Source: Pseudomonas mendocina (GTDB taxonomy: Bacteria > Pseudomonadota > Gammaproteobacteria > Pseudomonadales > Pseudomonadaceae). From it: a stretch of 64,000 bases of DNA. Of this stretch, positions 19,994 through 30,358 are shown in pieces. Under the pieces are notes generated by a model. The model saw nothing but the letters and a program-made list of their open reading frames with translations. It did no database searches and was not told where the DNA came from. Both the position numbers and the translations under genes were made by a program. Position 1 is the stretch's first letter, and every line of letters starts with the position of its first letter. The DNA lies in contig NZ_LR134290.1 in NCBI RefSeq assembly GCF_900636545.1, positions 1,054,001 through 1,118,000 on the forward strand. Reading direction: 5' to 3'.

Positions 19994-20120
19994 GGGGTGG
20001 GTCCAGAGGGAAACGCCGCCATGATAGCAGCAACCGTGATTGCCGGCCTGTGGCTGGTAATCGACAGCAGGCCCTGGACCAAGCTCACGGGGGCCTGTGC
20101 CAAGAGAGTCGGGAGTGGTT

Positions 20121-21467
20121 ATGAGTGAAGTAGAACGGATCGGGCCGCAGGCTCTGCCCGCGTTGCAGCAGCAGGTCGAGACGATTCTCGCCGAGGCCAG
20201 GCGCCAGGGCGCCAGCGCCTGCGAAGTGGCCGTTTCTGCGGGGCAGGGGCTTTCCACTACGGTGCGTCAGGGCGAGGTGGAAACCGTCGAGTTCAATCGC
20301 GACCAGGGCTTCGGCATCACGCTCTATGTCGGCCAGCGCAAGGGCTCGGCGAGCACTTCTGCGACCGGTGAGGCCGCGATTCGCGAGACGGTGGCGGCAG
20401 CCTTGGCGATTGCCAAACATGCATCCGAAGACGAGTGCGCCGGTTTGGCCGATGCGGCGCTGATGGCGCGCGAACTGCCGGAGTTGGATCTCTATCACCC
20501 CTGGTCGATCACTCCGGAGCAGGCAGTCGAGCAGGCACTGGCCTGTGAAGCGGCAGCGTTCGCCGCCGACACCCGGATCAAGAACGCGGACGGTACCAGC
20601 CTCAACACCCATCAGGGTTGCCGCGTTTACGGCAACAGCCATGGTTTCGTTGGTGGCTATGCCAGCACCCGCCACAGCCTGAGTTGCGTGATGATCGCCG
20701 AAGGCGAAGGACAGATGCAGCGTGACTACTGGTATGACGTCAATCGCCAGGGCGAACTGCTGGCCGACGCCGCGGGTATCGGCCAGCGGGCTGCCGAGCG
20801 TGCGGTCAGCCGCCTTGGTGCTCGACCGGTACCGACCTGTGAGGTGCCGGTGCTGTTCGCTGCCGAGCTTGCCGGCGGGTTGTTCAGTCACCTGCTGGCG
20901 GCAATCTCGGGCGGCAATCTCTATCGTCACTCCTCCTTCCTCGAAGGCGCACTTGGCCAGCGTCTTTTTCCCGAGTGGCTGAGCCTCGACGAGCGCCCGC
21001 ATCTTCCACGAGCCCTGGGCAGTGCGGCTTTCGATGGCGATGGCCTTGCCACTTACGCCAAGCCGTTCGTGGAGAAGGGAGAGTTGGTGTCTTACGTACT
21101 CGGCACCTATTCCGGGCGCAAGCTGGGTTTGCCGAGCACTGCCAATTCGGGTGGTGTGCACAACCTGTTCGTCACCCATGGCGATGAGGATCAGCAGGCG
21201 CTGATCCGGCGCATGGGGCGCGGCCTGCTGGTGACCGAGCTGATGGGGCAGGGCTTGAATCTGGTTACCGGTGACTACTCCCGTGGCGCGGCGGGCTTCT
21301 GGGTGGAGAATGGCGAGATCCAGTTCCCGGTGCAGGAGGTGACCATCGCCGGCAACCTGCGCGATATGTTCCGCCAGATTGTGGCAGTCGGTCGCGACCT
21401 GGAGCGGCGCGGCAATATCTGCACCGGCTCGGTGCTGATCGAGAAGATGACCGTCGCCGGCAGTTGA
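20121..21467 (+). CDS. pmbA: Metalloprotease subunit PmbA (TldE)
   Basis: A 448-residue TldD/PmbA family protein. It has the N-terminal PmbA domain ([20 protein letters not shown]) and the C-terminal domain ([27 protein letters not shown]). Unlike TldD it lacks the HExxxH zinc motif, as expected for the TldE-type partner. The start at 20121 (MSEVER) has GGGAG upstream and is preferred to an in-frame codon at 20097. It works with TldD encoded just upstream and is followed by a clear terminator. Confidence 0.96.
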   Translation: MSEVERIGPQALPALQQQVETILAEARRQGASACEVAVSAGQGLSTTVRQGEVETVEFNRDQGFGITLYVGQRKGSASTSATGEAAIRETVAAALAIAKHASEDECAGLADAALMARELPELDLYHPWSITPEQAVEQALACEAAAFAADTRIKNADGTSLNTHQGCRVYGNSHGFVGGYASTRHSLSCVMIAEGEGQMQRDYWYDVNRQGELLADAAGIGQRAAERAVSRLGARPVPTCEVPVLFAAELAGGLFSHLLAAISGGNLYRHSSFLEGALGQRLFPEWLSLDERPHLPRALGSAAFDGDGLATYAKPFVEKGELVSYVLGTYSGRKLGLPSTANSGGVHNLFVTHGDEDQQALIRRMGRGLLVTELMGQGLNLVTGDYSRGAAGFWVENGEIQFPVQEVTIAGNLRDMFRQIVAVGRDLERRGNICTGSVLIEKMTVAGS

Positions 21468-21483
21468 AGCTGGCAGTAACGAC

Positions 21484-21511
21484 AAGGCCACCCGCGGGTG
21501 GCCTTCGTTTT
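21484..21511 (+). terminator. Rho-independent terminator after pmbA
   Basis: A 10-bp perfect stem AAGGCCACCC/GGGTGGCCTT with a two-base loop, followed by CGTTTT. It lies 17 bases after the pmbA stop and may also serve the converging ptsO transcript. Confidence 0.88.
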
Positions 21512-21522
21512 AGCGAGAGATA

Positions 21523-21795
21523 TTACTCGCCTTCGTCGAAGTAGTTCTCTATCAGGCCTACCAGGGCGGCCATCGCTTCTTCGTCCTGCTCGCCCTCGGT
21601 CAGCAGGTGCACGTTGGAGCCCTTGCCGGCCGCCAGCATCATGACGGCCATGATGCTCTTGCCGTCCACCAGACTTTCGGTGCTGCGACCGATGCGCACC
21701 TGGCAGGGGTAAGTGCTCGCCACGCCGACGAACTTCGCAGCGGCGCGGGCATGTAGACCAAGCTTGTTGATGATGGTGATTTCACGTGCGGGCAT
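21523..21795 (-). CDS. ptsO: Phosphocarrier protein NPr (nitrogen PTS, HPr-like)
   Basis: A 90-residue HPr-fold protein. The phospho-acceptor is His15 in INKLGLHARAAAKF, and the Ser-containing SIMAVMML helix follows near 47. NPr passes phosphate from PtsP (EI-Ntr) to PtsN in the nitrogen-related phosphotransfer chain, which regulates K+ balance, nitrogen and carbon storage rather than sugar uptake. It is the last gene of the rpoN-hpf-ptsN-rapZ-ptsO block, 14 bases after rapZ. The start at 21795 has AGGAG upstream. Confidence 0.96.
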   Translation of the reverse strand: MPAREITIINKLGLHARAAAKFVGVASTYPCQVRIGRSTESLVDGKSIMAVMMLAAGKGSNVHLLTEGEQDEEAMAALVGLIENYFDEGE

Positions 21796-21809
21796 CGCGG
21801 CATGGCTCC

Positions 21810-22667
21810 TTAGCTGAGGTCGCGGTGACGCACCTGGACATTCTTCAGCGAGTCTTTGAGCGCCTGGCTCAGGCGATTGGCCAGATACACAGAGCGGTGG
21901 TGACCACCGGTGCAACCGATGGCGATTGTGACGTAGGCGCGGTTGCTGGCAGCGAAGCGCGGTAGCCATTTTTCCAGATAGGCGAGGATATCCTGATACA
22001 TTTCCTCGACCTCCGGCTGCGCAGCCAGGTAGTCGATCACAGGTTGATCCATGCCGGAGTAGTCGCGCAGTTCCGGCTTCCAGTAAGGATTGGGCAGGCA
22101 GCGTGCATCGAACACCAGATCGGCGTCGACCGGCATGCCACGCTTGAAGCCGAAGGACTCGACGAGAAAGGCGGTTCCGGTCTGTGTCTGGCCGAGCAGG
22201 CGCAGTTTGAGCGTATCGCGCAACTGATAAAGGTTTAGTCGAGTCGTGTCGATCTTCAGATCGGCACGATCGGTGATCGGCGCCAGCAGCAGACTTTCGT
22301 ACGCAATGGCTTCGGCCAGCGAGCGGTTATCGTTGGTCAGCGGATGGCGCCTGCGGGTTTCCGAAAAACGCTTGAGCAGCGTCTCGTCTTCGGCGTCGAG
22401 GTAGAGCACATCGCAGCGGATATTACGTTTGCGTACTTCTTCGAGCAGTTCCGGGAAACGCTTGAGCTGACTCAGCAGGTTACGTGCATCGATGGAAACG
22501 GCCACTTGCGGCAGCAGCATGTCGCTGTGCGGCAGGAAGCGCTCGGCGAGGTCCGGTAGCAGACCGGCCGGGAGGTTGTCGATGCAATAGAAACCGTTGT
22601 CCTCAAGTACATCGAGGGCGGTGCTCTTGCCCGAGCCCGAGCGACCGCTGACGATGATCAGGCGCAT
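21810..22667 (-). CDS. rapZ: RNase adapter protein RapZ (YvcJ-like nucleotide-binding protein)
   Basis: A 285-residue P-loop protein starting [20 protein letters not shown] (Walker A at 8-15). The C-terminal half carries the conserved [16 protein letters not shown] block. In E. coli RapZ binds sRNA and guides RNase E to GlmZ, controlling glucosamine-6-phosphate synthase. Its role in Pseudomonas is less clear. The frame extends upstream to 22910, but the family start and the one-base gap to ptsN fix 22667. Confidence 0.95.
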   Translation of the reverse strand: MRLIIVSGRSGSGKSTALDVLEDNGFYCIDNLPAGLLPDLAERFLPHSDMLLPQVAVSIDARNLLSQLKRFPELLEEVRKRNIRCDVLYLDAEDETLLKRFSETRRRHPLTNDNRSLAEAIAYESLLLAPITDRADLKIDTTRLNLYQLRDTLKLRLLGQTQTGTAFLVESFGFKRGMPVDADLVFDARCLPNPYWKPELRDYSGMDQPVIDYLAAQPEVEEMYQDILAYLEKWLPRFAASNRAYVTIAIGCTGGHHRSVYLANRLSQALKDSLKNVQVRHRDLS

Positions 22668-22668
22668 G

Positions 22669-23133
22669 TCATTGACCGTTCTGAATGTCCACCACGACCT
22701 GATAGAGATCTCCGCCATTGTTGGCCTGGCGTAGACGTTCACGTACATCCTGACGATCGAGCATGCTGGCGATCTGGCGCAGCAACTCGAGGTGGGCGTC
22801 GGTTGCCGCTTCCGGCACCAGCAGGACGAACAGCAGGTCGACCGGTGCGCCGTCGATGGCGTCGAAGTCGACAGCCGCATCGAGGTGCAGTACGGCGCTG
22901 ATGGGGGCACTGCAGCCTGCCAGGCGGCAGTGGGGAATGGCTATGCCGTTGCCGAAGCCGGTGGAGCCGAGCTTCTCGCGGGCGATGAGGCTCTCGAAGA
23001 TGTCCTGGGCATCCAGGTCGGGCAGGTCGCGCGCAACCAGATTGGCGATCTGTTCGAGCACGCGTTTCTTACTGCCGCCCGGCACGTTCACCAGGGAACG
23101 GCCGGGGGTCAGGATGTTTTCAAGTCGGATCAT
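22669..23133 (-). CDS. ptsN: Nitrogen regulatory PTS EIIA component (EIIA-Ntr)
   Basis: A 154-residue PTS_EIIA type 2 domain protein: [20 protein letters not shown] at the start, and [13 protein letters not shown] with the phospho-acceptor His near residue 67. PtsN takes phosphate from NPr and controls K+ transport, PHA or alginate metabolism and sigma-54 linked traits by protein contact (family knowledge). It lies one base before rapZ and 12 bases after hpf, inside the rpoN cluster. Confidence 0.97.
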   Translation of the reverse strand: MIRLENILTPGRSLVNVPGGSKKRVLEQIANLVARDLPDLDAQDIFESLIAREKLGSTGFGNGIAIPHCRLAGCSAPISAVLHLDAAVDFDAIDGAPVDLLFVLLVPEAATDAHLELLRQIASMLDRQDVRERLRQANNGGDLYQVVVDIQNGQ

Positions 23134-23145
23134 GGATGGGGAATG

Positions 23146-23454
23146 TTAGCGGGCCGTGGCGCCTTGCAGGCGCTCGAGCTGCTTTTCCTTGTGCTTGATG
23201 AGTTGACGGTCGAGTTTATCGGCCAACAGGTCGATGGCAGCGTACATATCCTGATGTTCGGCATTGGCGACGACTTCGCCGCCGGCGACATGCAGGGTGG
23301 CTTCGATCTTCTGCTTGAGTTTCTCGACCTCCATGGTCACCTGAACGTTGGTGATCTTGTCGAAGTGGCGTTCCAGTCGGCCCAGTTTCTCGCCGATGTA
23401 GTCACGCAGGGCGTCGGTCACATCCAGCTGATGTCCACTGATGTTGACTTGCAT
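23146..23454 (-). CDS. hpf: Ribosome hibernation promoting factor (short HPF)
   Basis: A 102-residue protein of the RaiA/HPF fold: MQVNISGHQLDVTDALRDYI, then KITNVQVTMEVEKLKQKIEATLHVAGGE and YAAIDLLADKLDRQL. It is the short form, which in gammaproteobacteria acts with RMF to make 100S dimers; in Pseudomonas it preserves ribosomes in starved cells (family knowledge). It is the conserved gene directly after rpoN, 99 bases downstream. Confidence 0.97.
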   Translation of the reverse strand: MQVNISGHQLDVTDALRDYIGEKLGRLERHFDKITNVQVTMEVEKLKQKIEATLHVAGGEVVANAEHQDMYAAIDLLADKLDRQLIKHKEKQLERLQGATAR

Positions 23455-23553
23455 ACCGCTTTCTCCTTGTTGCCTTGTGTAAGAGACGGGCCCTATTCGA
23501 CCCGCCGCCGGAACACTTTGGCCTGAAGACCTTGTGCCTTCAGTCGATCTGGC

Positions 23554-25047
23554 CTACATCAGTCGCTTGCGCTCACTGGAGGGCGCTATACCGAGGGACT
23601 CGCGATACTTGGCGACCGTCCGACGGGCGACTTGGATGCCTTGTGCCTCCAGTAAACCAGCGATCTTGCTGTCACTCAATGGCTTTTTCGCGTTTTCCGC
23701 AGCAACCAGTTTTTTGATGATGGCGCGGATCGCGGTGGACGAGCATTCACCGCCTTCAGCGGTGCTGACGTGGCTGGAGAAGAAATATTTCAGCTCGTAA
23801 ATACCACGTGGCGTGTGCATGAATTTCTGCGTGGTCACGCGTGAGATCGTCGACTCGTGCATACCTACCGCTTCGGCGATGTCGTGCAGGACCAGAGGCT
23901 TCATCGCCTCGTCGCCGTAGTCGAGAAAACCACGTTGGTGCTCGACGATCTGTGTGGCCACCTTCATCAGCGTTTCGTTGCGGCTCTGCAGGCTCTTGAT
24001 GAACCAGCGCGCCTCCTGCAACTGGTTGCGCATGAAGGTGTTGTCGGCGCTGGAGTCGGCGCGTTTGACGAAGCCGGCATACTGCGGGTTGACCCTCAGT
24101 CGTGGCATGGCTTCCTGGTTCAGTTCCACCAGCCAGCGGTCGTTGTGCTTACGCACGATCACGTCCGGTACTACGTATTCCGGCTCGCTGGACTCGATTT
24201 GCGAGCCCGGTCGCGGATTCAGGCGCTGGATCAGGTCGATGACCTGGCGCAGCTCGTCTTCCTTGAGTTTGGTGCGGCGCATCAGCTGTGCGTAGTCGCG
24301 GCTGCCGAGCAGCTCCAGGTAGTCGCTGACCACGCGCTGGGTTTCGTTCAGCCAGGGCGTGTTGGCAGGTAGCTGGCGCAATTGCAGCAGCAGGCATTCG
24401 CGCAGGTCGCGGGCGCCGATACCGGCCGGTTCGAACTGCTGGATGCGGTGCAGCACGACCTCGACTTCGTCCTGCTCGATATCCAGTTCGGGGTCGAAGG
24501 ACTCGGTCACTTCCTCGAGGGTTTCTTCGAGGTAGCCATCATTGTTGATGCAGTCGATCAGGGTGGCGGCAATCAGTCGGTCCTTGTCCGACATGGGAGC
24601 CAGGTTCAGTTGCCAGAGCAGGTGACTGTGCAGGCTCTCACCGCTAGAGGTGCGAGTGGTGAAGTCCCACTCGTCGTCATCGTTGCTGGGCAGGCTGCTG
24701 GCGCTGGTCTGGTAGATGTCTTCCCAGGCGGTATCGACCGGCAGCTCGTTGGGGATGCGTTCGCCCCACTCGCCGTCTTCCAGGTTGTCCACCGTCGGAG
24801 TGGTTTCCTGATAGCTCTCTTCCTTGCTCGGGGCAGGGGTAGCGCTTTCGGCGCCATCGGCCATCGGGTCGCTGTTGTCGAAGTCGTCGCCATCTTCCTG
24901 GCGCTCGAGCATGGGGTTGGATTCCAGCGCCTCCTGGATTTCCTGTTGCAGGTCCAGGGTGGACAGTTGGAGGAGGCGGATAGCCTGTTGCAGCTGCGGG
25001 GTCATCGTCAGCTGCTGGCCCATCTTGAGGACTAGCGATGGTTTCAT
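23554..25047 (-). CDS. rpoN: RNA polymerase sigma-54 factor
   Basis: A 497-residue RpoN of full length. Region I is glutamine/leucine rich ([41 protein letters not shown], given in pieces: residues 1-41), an acidic region II follows, then the core-binding domain and the DNA-binding helix-turn-helix. The RpoN box [10 protein letters not shown] is near the C-terminus. It directs transcription of nitrogen, motility and carbon genes with activator ATPases. It starts the rpoN-hpf-ptsN-rapZ-ptsO block, 135 bases after lptB. Confidence 0.99.
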   Translation of the reverse strand: MKPSLVLKMGQQLTMTPQLQQAIRLLQLSTLDLQQEIQEALESNPMLERQEDGDDFDNSDPMADGAESATPAPSKEESYQETTPTVDNLEDGEWGERIPNELPVDTAWEDIYQTSASSLPSNDDDEWDFTTRTSSGESLHSHLLWQLNLAPMSDKDRLIAATLIDCINNDGYLEETLEEVTESFDPELDIEQDEVEVVLHRIQQFEPAGIGARDLRECLLLQLRQLPANTPWLNETQRVVSDYLELLGSRDYAQLMRRTKLKEDELRQVIDLIQRLNPRPGSQIESSEPEYVVPDVIVRKHNDRWLVELNQEAMPRLRVNPQYAGFVKRADSSADNTFMRNQLQEARWFIKSLQSRNETLMKVATQIVEHQRGFLDYGDEAMKPLVLHDIAEAVGMHESTISRVTTQKFMHTPRGIYELKYFFSSHVSTAEGGECSSTAIRAIIKKLVAAENAKKPLSDSKIAGLLEAQGIQVARRTVAKYRESLGIAPSSERKRLM

Positions 25048-25182
25048 TGCAGACCTTAATTTACTGGCGAGTTACGCCTTCCACATCAGGGCGCCGAAGC
25101 GCCGCCAGGAAGCAAATTATATGCCTGAATTTCTCGTTCTTGCCTAGGGGTTGCAATATTTCTGTAGCGAAACAGCGGCGAC

Positions 25183-25908
25183 CTAGAGGCGGAACTCGTG
25201 GCCCAGATAAACTTCCTTCACCGTCTGGTTGGCGAGGATGGTTTCGGCGTCACCTTCGGCGATCAGCTGTCCGTCGTTGACGATATAGGCGGTCTCGCAG
25301 ATGTCCAGGGTCTCGCGCACGTTGTGATCGGTGATCAGGATGCCGATGCCCTTGGTCTTGAGGTGGTGGATGATCTGCTTGATATCGCCCACCGAAATCG
25401 GGTCGACCCCGGCGAAGGGTTCGTCGAGCAGAATGAACTTGGGGTTGGTCGCCAGGGCGCGGGCAATCTCCACGCGGCGTCGTTCACCGCCGGACAGGCT
25501 CATGCCGAGGCTGTCGGCGATGTGGTGGATGTGGAATTCCTGCAGCAGGTTTTCCAGCTCCGCCTGGCGTCCGGCGCGATCCAGGTCCTTGCGGGTCTCG
25601 AGAATGGCCATGATGTTGTCGGCCACCGACAGCTTACGGAAGATCGACGCTTCCTGCGGCAGGTAGCCGATGCCGGCGCGAGCGCGGCCGTGCATCGGTT
25701 GATGGCTGACGTCCAGGTCGTCGATCAGCACGCGGCCCTGATCGGCGCGTACCAGGCCGACGATCATGTAGAAGCAGGTGGTCTTGCCGGCACCATTGGG
25801 GCCGAGCAGGCCAACGATCTGGCCGCTTTCGATGCTCAGGCTGACGTCACGCACGACCTGACGGCTCTTGTAGCTTTTCGCCAGGTGTTGGGCTTTGAGA
25901 ATGGCCAT
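25183..25908 (-). CDS. lptB: LPS export ABC transporter ATP-binding protein
   Basis: A 241-residue ABC ATPase: Walker [10 protein letters not shown] near residues 36-44, signature [15 protein letters not shown], Walker [14 protein letters not shown] and the switch His in ILITDHNV. LptB with LptFG extracts LPS from the inner membrane and drives it across the LptC-LptA-LptD bridge. Its start overlaps the lptA stop by one base. The following rpoN gene is part of the same conserved neighbourhood. Confidence 0.98.
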   Translation of the reverse strand: MAILKAQHLAKSYKSRQVVRDVSLSIESGQIVGLLGPNGAGKTTCFYMIVGLVRADQGRVLIDDLDVSHQPMHGRARAGIGYLPQEASIFRKLSVADNIMAILETRKDLDRAGRQAELENLLQEFHIHHIADSLGMSLSGGERRRVEIARALATNPKFILLDEPFAGVDPISVGDIKQIIHHLKTKGIGILITDHNVRETLDICETAYIVNDGQLIAEGDAETILANQTVKEVYLGHEFRL

Positions 25909-26447
25909 TACTGCTGCTGATCCGCGGGTTTGTTCTTCGGTTGGATGACCATGTCGATGCGCGGGCGCGGCGTGCTGACGTTGCCGCCCGTGGCGCGACC
26001 GGCATTGACGATCTGGCGGCGGGTGTCATAGACGATCTTCTCGCCTTCGAAGGTGATACCTTCCTGGATCACCTTGGCCTGATCGATCAGCACGATGCGC
26101 TCGTTGCTGGCGAAATACTGGATGGTCTTGCCGTAGGCTTTGACGATGTCCTTGTCCACGGCTGGCTTTTGCTCGTAGTAAGCCAGGTTGCCCACCGAGG
26201 TGAAGACGTCGATATCGCCGCTGGCGGTCTGCGTGATGGTCACGGTGTCGCCGGTGATCTTCAGGGTGCCCTGGGTGATGATCACGTCACCCCGGTACAC
26301 GGCGACGCCCTGCTTGTCATCCAGTTCGGCGCTGTCGGCCTGGATGCGAATCGGCTGGTCTCGATCCGATGGCAGTGCCCAGGCAGCCGCGCTTCCCAAT
26401 GCGGCGCCGAGGCTGAGAATCAGGGGGAGGGTATTAACGAACCTCAT
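25908..26447 (-). CDS. lptA: LPS transport periplasmic protein
   Basis: A 179-residue exported protein with a signal peptide ([24 protein letters not shown]) and the OstA/LptA beta-jellyroll repeats ([34 protein letters not shown]). LptA oligomers form the periplasmic bridge for LPS between LptC and LptD. Its first 14 bases overlap the end of lptC, and its stop overlaps lptB, so lptCAB is tightly coupled. Confidence 0.97.
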   Translation of the reverse strand: MRFVNTLPLILSLGAALGSAAAWALPSDRDQPIRIQADSAELDDKQGVAVYRGDVIITQGTLKITGDTVTITQTASGDIDVFTSVGNLAYYEQKPAVDKDIVKAYGKTIQYFASNERIVLIDQAKVIQEGITFEGEKIVYDTRRQIVNAGRATGGNVSTPRPRIDMVIQPKNKPADQQQ

Positions 26448-27000
26448 GCTGGCCTCTTACGTTGGACTGCAGGAGCATCCTGCCGTCATTCAAGTACGCT
26501 TTCATTCCTTGTGCCGTGGTCACCCCGTTGGCCGCGACGATTCTAACGGCTTGCTCGGTCTGCGCATATTCCTTGTCAGGAATAACGGTCATGCGGCTAC
26601 TGGTGATGATAGTTGGACGGTTCTTGGCATCGGTGCGGGCGATGCGCACGTCGTCGATCAGTTCTACCTCGACGCCGCCAGGTGAGACTTCGGCACGCTG
26701 GCTGGTGACTTTCCACGGCAGTTCTGTGCCGCGATAGAGGTCCAGCTTGGGCGTGTCTACCAGAGTGATGTCGGTGTTCTTGACGTGTTCGAGCTTGTCC
26801 GCAGTCATGCGGTAGTGCACCTTGCCGTCGTCCTGGAATTGCACGGTGCGCGCGCCCATCACATAGAAGTCGACGACGTTGTCGTCGCCGCTCTGTTGAG
26901 TTACGCGGGCGCTGTCCGGCGCTAGGTTCCAGTAGCCGAGGGCGGCCACCACGATCGCAATCAGGGCGAATATCAGAATATTGAGGATTTTACGCGGCAT
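26434..27000 (-). CDS. lptC: LPS export system protein LptC
   Basis: A 188-residue bitopic protein with an N-terminal transmembrane helix (residues ~5-24) and a periplasmic LptC/YrbK beta-jellyroll (YRMTADKLEHVKNTDITLV, RAEVSPGGVEVELIDDV). LptC docks on LptBFG and hands LPS to LptA. It lies eight bases after kdsC and overlaps lptA. Length is normal for the family. Confidence 0.96.
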   Translation of the reverse strand: MPRKILNILIFALIAIVVAALGYWNLAPDSARVTQQSGDDNVVDFYVMGARTVQFQDDGKVHYRMTADKLEHVKNTDITLVDTPKLDLYRGTELPWKVTSQRAEVSPGGVEVELIDDVRIARTDAKNRPTIITSSRMTVIPDKEYAQTEQAVRIVAANGVTTAQGMKAYLNDGRMLLQSNVRGQHEVR

Positions 27001-27008
27001 GCTGTTCT

Positions 27009-27530
27009 CTAGAGGTAGGCGGCTTGGGCCGCATCCAGTGTGCCCTGGGCGCGCATGATCAGTTCGCAGAATTCCCGCGCCGCACCGTCGCCGCCGCGGG
27101 CCTGGGTTACACCATGGGCGTTCTGGCGCACGAAGCTGTCAGCGCTGGCCACGGCCATGCCCAATCCGACCCGGCGGATCACTGGAAGATCCGGCAGATC
27201 GTCGCCCAGATAGGCGACCTCTTCATAGCTTAGGCCGAGTTCGGCGAGCAGGCCGTCGAGCACCACGAGTTTGTCCTCTCGGCCCTGAAACAGATGCTGG
27301 ATACCGAGGTTGTTGGCGCGGCGTTCGACTACCGGGGTCTTGCGTCCGCTGATGATGGCAGTGCGCACGCCCGAGTTGATTAGCATCTTGATGCCGTGGC
27401 CGTCGAGCGTGTTGAACGTCTTGAATTCACTACCGTCTTCGAGAAAGTACAGGCGTCCGTCGGTGAGGACGCCGTCGACGTCGAAGATCGCCAGTTTAAC
27501 GACGCGGGCGCGTTGCAGCAGGTCGTTCAT
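27009..27530 (-). CDS. kdsC: 3-deoxy-D-manno-octulosonate 8-phosphate phosphatase
   Basis: A 173-residue HAD phosphatase of the capless KdsC type. Motif I is LAIFDVDGVLTDGRLY (nucleophile Asp18), motif II includes IISGRKTPVVERRANNLGI, and motif IV is YLGDDLPDLPVIRRVG. It removes phosphate from Kdo-8-P to make Kdo for the LPS inner core. It overlaps kdsD by one base and precedes lptC, so the window pairs Kdo supply with LPS export. Confidence 0.98.
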   Translation of the reverse strand: MNDLLQRARVVKLAIFDVDGVLTDGRLYFLEDGSEFKTFNTLDGHGIKMLINSGVRTAIISGRKTPVVERRANNLGIQHLFQGREDKLVVLDGLLAELGLSYEEVAYLGDDLPDLPVIRRVGLGMAVASADSFVRQNAHGVTQARGGDGAAREFCELIMRAQGTLDAAQAAYL

Positions 27531-28504
27531 TACATTACTCCAGCGCGCAGCAGGTCGTGCATGTTGAGGGCGCCGACCGGGTTGTCCTGGTCGTCGACCA
27601 CCACGAGGGCGTTGATCTTGTGGTCTTCCATGATCTTCAGGGCTTCGGCGGCGAGCATTTCGGCACGGGCGGTCTTGCCGTGCGGGGTCATGACTTCGTC
27701 GATCGATGCGTGGCGTACGTCTATGCCCTTGTCCAGAGTACGGCGCAGATCGCCATCGGTGAAAATGCCCGCCAGTCGGCCGTCTTCTTCGAGTACCACC
27801 GTCATCCCCAGGCCCTTCTGGGTCATTTCCAGCAGAGCATCGCGCAGGCTGGTGCCGCGGTGTACGCGCGGCAGTGCATCGTCCTTGTGCATCACGTTCT
27901 CGACCTTGAGAAGCAGGCGACGGCCGAGGGCGCCGCCCGGATGGGAGAAGGCGAAGTCTTCGGCGGTGAAACCGCGTGCTTCCAGCAAGGCGATGGCCAG
28001 GGCGTCGCCGAGCACTAGGCTGGCAGTGGTCGAGGAGGTCGGAGCCAGGTTCAGCGGGCAGGCCTCCTGCGAGACGCGAGCGTCGAGATTGACTTCGGCT
28101 GCCTTGGCCAACGGTGAGTCGGGGTTGCCGGTCATGCTGATCAGGCGGATGCCGAGGCGTTTTATCAAAGGAAGCAGGGTGACGATCTCGGCGGTCGAGC
28201 CCGAGTTGGACAGAGCCAGGACGATATCGTCCTTGGTGATCATGCCCATATCGCCGTGGCTGGCCTCGGCCGGATGGACGAAGAACGCCGTGGTGCCGGT
28301 GCTGGCCAGGGTCGCGGCGATCTTGTTGCCGATGTGCCCTGACTTGCCCATGCCAACCACGACCACGCGACCGTTGCAGTTCAGGATCAGCTCACAGGCC
28401 TTGATGAAATCGGCGTTGATGCGTGGCAGCAGCTCCTGCACCGCTTCCAGTTCGAGGCGAATGGTGCGCTGCGCGGAATCAATCAGGTCGCGGGTCTGGT
28501 TCAT
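27530..28504 (-). CDS. kdsD: D-arabinose 5-phosphate isomerase
   Basis: A 324-residue protein with a SIS isomerase domain (GRVVVVGMGKSGHIGNKIAA, LALSNSGSTAEIV) and two C-terminal CBS motifs (MHKDDALPRVHRGTSL; MTPHGKTARAEM). It converts ribulose 5-phosphate to arabinose 5-phosphate, the first committed step to Kdo. It heads the kdsD-kdsC-lptCAB operon and is divergent from mlaF, with a 247-base shared promoter region. Length and domain order match KdsD. Confidence 0.97.
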   Translation of the reverse strand: MNQTRDLIDSAQRTIRLELEAVQELLPRINADFIKACELILNCNGRVVVVGMGKSGHIGNKIAATLASTGTTAFFVHPAEASHGDMGMITKDDIVLALSNSGSTAEIVTLLPLIKRLGIRLISMTGNPDSPLAKAAEVNLDARVSQEACPLNLAPTSSTTASLVLGDALAIALLEARGFTAEDFAFSHPGGALGRRLLLKVENVMHKDDALPRVHRGTSLRDALLEMTQKGLGMTVVLEEDGRLAGIFTDGDLRRTLDKGIDVRHASIDEVMTPHGKTARAEMLAAEALKIMEDHKINALVVVDDQDNPVGALNMHDLLRAGVM

Positions 28505-28751
28505 GGGGCTGAGCTGTCGGCCGAAAAAAGACGGGGATTATAACGGGAAAAGCTTTCCGCGCTCACCTTCGCTTTCAAGTGGTCCGTGTCGAAGCTGTCG
28601 CAAGTCTGAATACTGCATTGTGGCGCTATTGGGCGACATGTTCGGCAAATGCTATAGTTTGCGGCCTTTTTTGGCCCCTCCCTCTGGCCGACGCGTGTCC
28701 CCGCATCGGGAGGCGGCGTCTGCAAGGAAGGCCTGTTTTCAAGGAGTTCAG

Positions 28752-29561
28752 ATGAGCGCCGAGCACGAGTACGCGATCGAGTTGCAGGGCGTCAGCTTTC
28801 AGCGCGGCACGCGGTCGATTTTCGACAGGGTCGACATTCGCATTCCGCGCGGCAAAGTCACCGGCATCATGGGGCCCTCCGGCTGCGGCAAGACTACCTT
28901 GTTGCGCCTGATTGCCGCCGAGCTGCGCCCTTCTGCAGGCGATGTTCGCGTCGACGGCATCAGCCTGCCGAAGCTCTCGCGCGACGAACTGTTCGATATG
29001 CGCAAGCAGATGGGCGTGCTATTCCAAAGCGGTGCGTTGTTCACCGATCTCGACGTGTTCGAGAACGTGGCCTTTCCGTTGCGCGTGCACACCAAGCTCC
29101 CCGAGGAGATGATTCGCGACATCGTCCTGATGAAGCTGCAGGCCGTTGGTCTGCGCGGGGCGCTGGAACTGATGCCGGATGAGCTGTCGGGCGGTATGAA
29201 GCGGCGCGTGGCGCTGGCACGTGCCATCGCCCTCGATCCGCAGATTTTACTGTATGACGAGCCGTTCGTCGGCCAGGACCCTATCGCCATGGGCGTGCTG
29301 GTGCGTTTGATTCGCCTGCTTAACGATGCCTTGGGAATCACCAGTGTGGTGGTCTCTCACGATCTAGCGGAAACCGCCAGCATCGCTGACTACATCTATG
29401 TGGTCGGTGATGCCCAGGTACTGGGGCAGGGTACGCCGGCCGAGCTGATGGCGTCGGATAATCCGCGTATCCGTCAGTTCATGAAGGGCATTCCGGATGG
29501 CCCGGTGCCATTCCATTTTCCAGCGCCGGACTATCGCGAAGATCTGTTGGGGAGAGGTTGA
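28752..29561 (+). CDS. mlaF: Phospholipid transport ABC ATPase MlaF (Ttg2A)
   Basis: A 269-residue ABC ATPase: Walker [10 protein letters not shown], signature [17 protein letters not shown], Walker [13 protein letters not shown]. It powers MlaFEDB, which moves phospholipids between inner and outer membranes to keep outer-leaflet asymmetry; in pseudomonads it is also named Ttg2A. The start at 28752 has AAGGAG nine bases upstream and matches the family N-terminus, although the frame is open far upstream (antisense to kdsD and kdsC). It overlaps mlaE by one base. Confidence 0.97.
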   Translation: MSAEHEYAIELQGVSFQRGTRSIFDRVDIRIPRGKVTGIMGPSGCGKTTLLRLIAAELRPSAGDVRVDGISLPKLSRDELFDMRKQMGVLFQSGALFTDLDVFENVAFPLRVHTKLPEEMIRDIVLMKLQAVGLRGALELMPDELSGGMKRRVALARAIALDPQILLYDEPFVGQDPIAMGVLVRLIRLLNDALGITSVVVSHDLAETASIADYIYVVGDAQVLGQGTPAELMASDNPRIRQFMKGIPDGPVPFHFPAPDYREDLLGRG

Positions 29562-30358
29562 TGCGCAGAATTTCACCGCTCGAACGGCTGCGTCTGTTTG
29601 GTCGTGCGGGTATCGATGTGGTCGCTACGCTGGGGCGTTCGGTGCTGTTTCTGCTGGGCGCGCTGTTCGGCCGCAGTCGCGCCGGCAAGCCGCTGCAATT
29701 GCTGATCAAGCAGCTTTTCGCAGTTGGTGTGATGTCGCTGGCGATCATCGTCGTCTCCGGCATCTTCATCGGCATGGTGCTGGCCCTACAGGGCTACAAC
29801 ATCCTGGTCAGCTACGGCTCCGAGCAGGCGGTCGGGCAGATGGTCGCGCTAACCCTGCTGCGTGAGTTGGGGCCCGTAGTGACTGCACTGCTGTTCGCCG
29901 GCCGTGCCGGCTCCGCGCTGACAGCCGAAATCGGCAACATGAAATCCACCGAGCAGCTCTCCAGCCTGGAAATGATCGGCGTCGATCCACTCAAGTACAT
30001 CGTCGCGCCGCGGCTGTGGGCCGGCTTCATCTCCATGCCGCTGCTGGCGATGATCTTCAGTGTCGTCGGCATCTGGGGCGGGGCGATGGTGGCCGTGGAC
30101 TGGCTGGGCGTCTACGAGGGCTCGTTCTGGGCCAACATGCAGAACAGTGTTTCCTTTTATGACGATGTGCTCAACGGCGTGATCAAGAGCATCGTCTTCG
30201 CCTTCGTGGTGACCTGGATCGCCGTATTCCAGGGCTACGACTGCGAGCCCACTTCCGAGGGCATCAGCCGCGCGACCACGCGCACCGTGGTGTACGCCTC
30301 GCTGGCCGTTCTGGGCCTGGATTTCATTCTGACCGCTTTGATGTTTGGAGACTTCTGA
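29561..30358 (+). CDS. mlaE: Phospholipid transport permease MlaE (Ttg2B)
   Basis: A 265-residue membrane protein of the MlaE permease family, with an N-terminal amphipathic helix, five to six hydrophobic segments and the conserved [21 protein letters not shown] loop split here as [10 protein letters not shown] and SLEMIGVDP. It is the membrane subunit of the Mla importer or exporter. ATG 29561 overlaps the mlaF stop (TGATG) and its own stop overlaps mlaD in the same way. Confidence 0.97.
   Translation: MRRISPLERLRLFGRAGIDVVATLGRSVLFLLGALFGRSRAGKPLQLLIKQLFAVGVMSLAIIVVSGIFIGMVLALQGYNILVSYGSEQAVGQMVALTLLRELGPVVTALLFAGRAGSALTAEIGNMKSTEQLSSLEMIGVDPLKYIVAPRLWAGFISMPLLAMIFSVVGIWGGAMVAVDWLGVYEGSFWANMQNSVSFYDDVLNGVIKSIVFAFVVTWIAVFQGYDCEPTSEGISRATTRTVVYASLAVLGLDFILTALMFGDF

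Noticed and set aside
27396..28751. Long in-frame extension upstream of mlaF, antisense to kdsC and kdsD
   Set aside because: The family start [10 protein letters not shown] at 28752 has AAGGAG upstream; the extension is Arg/Ser-rich and runs opposite to two certain genes.
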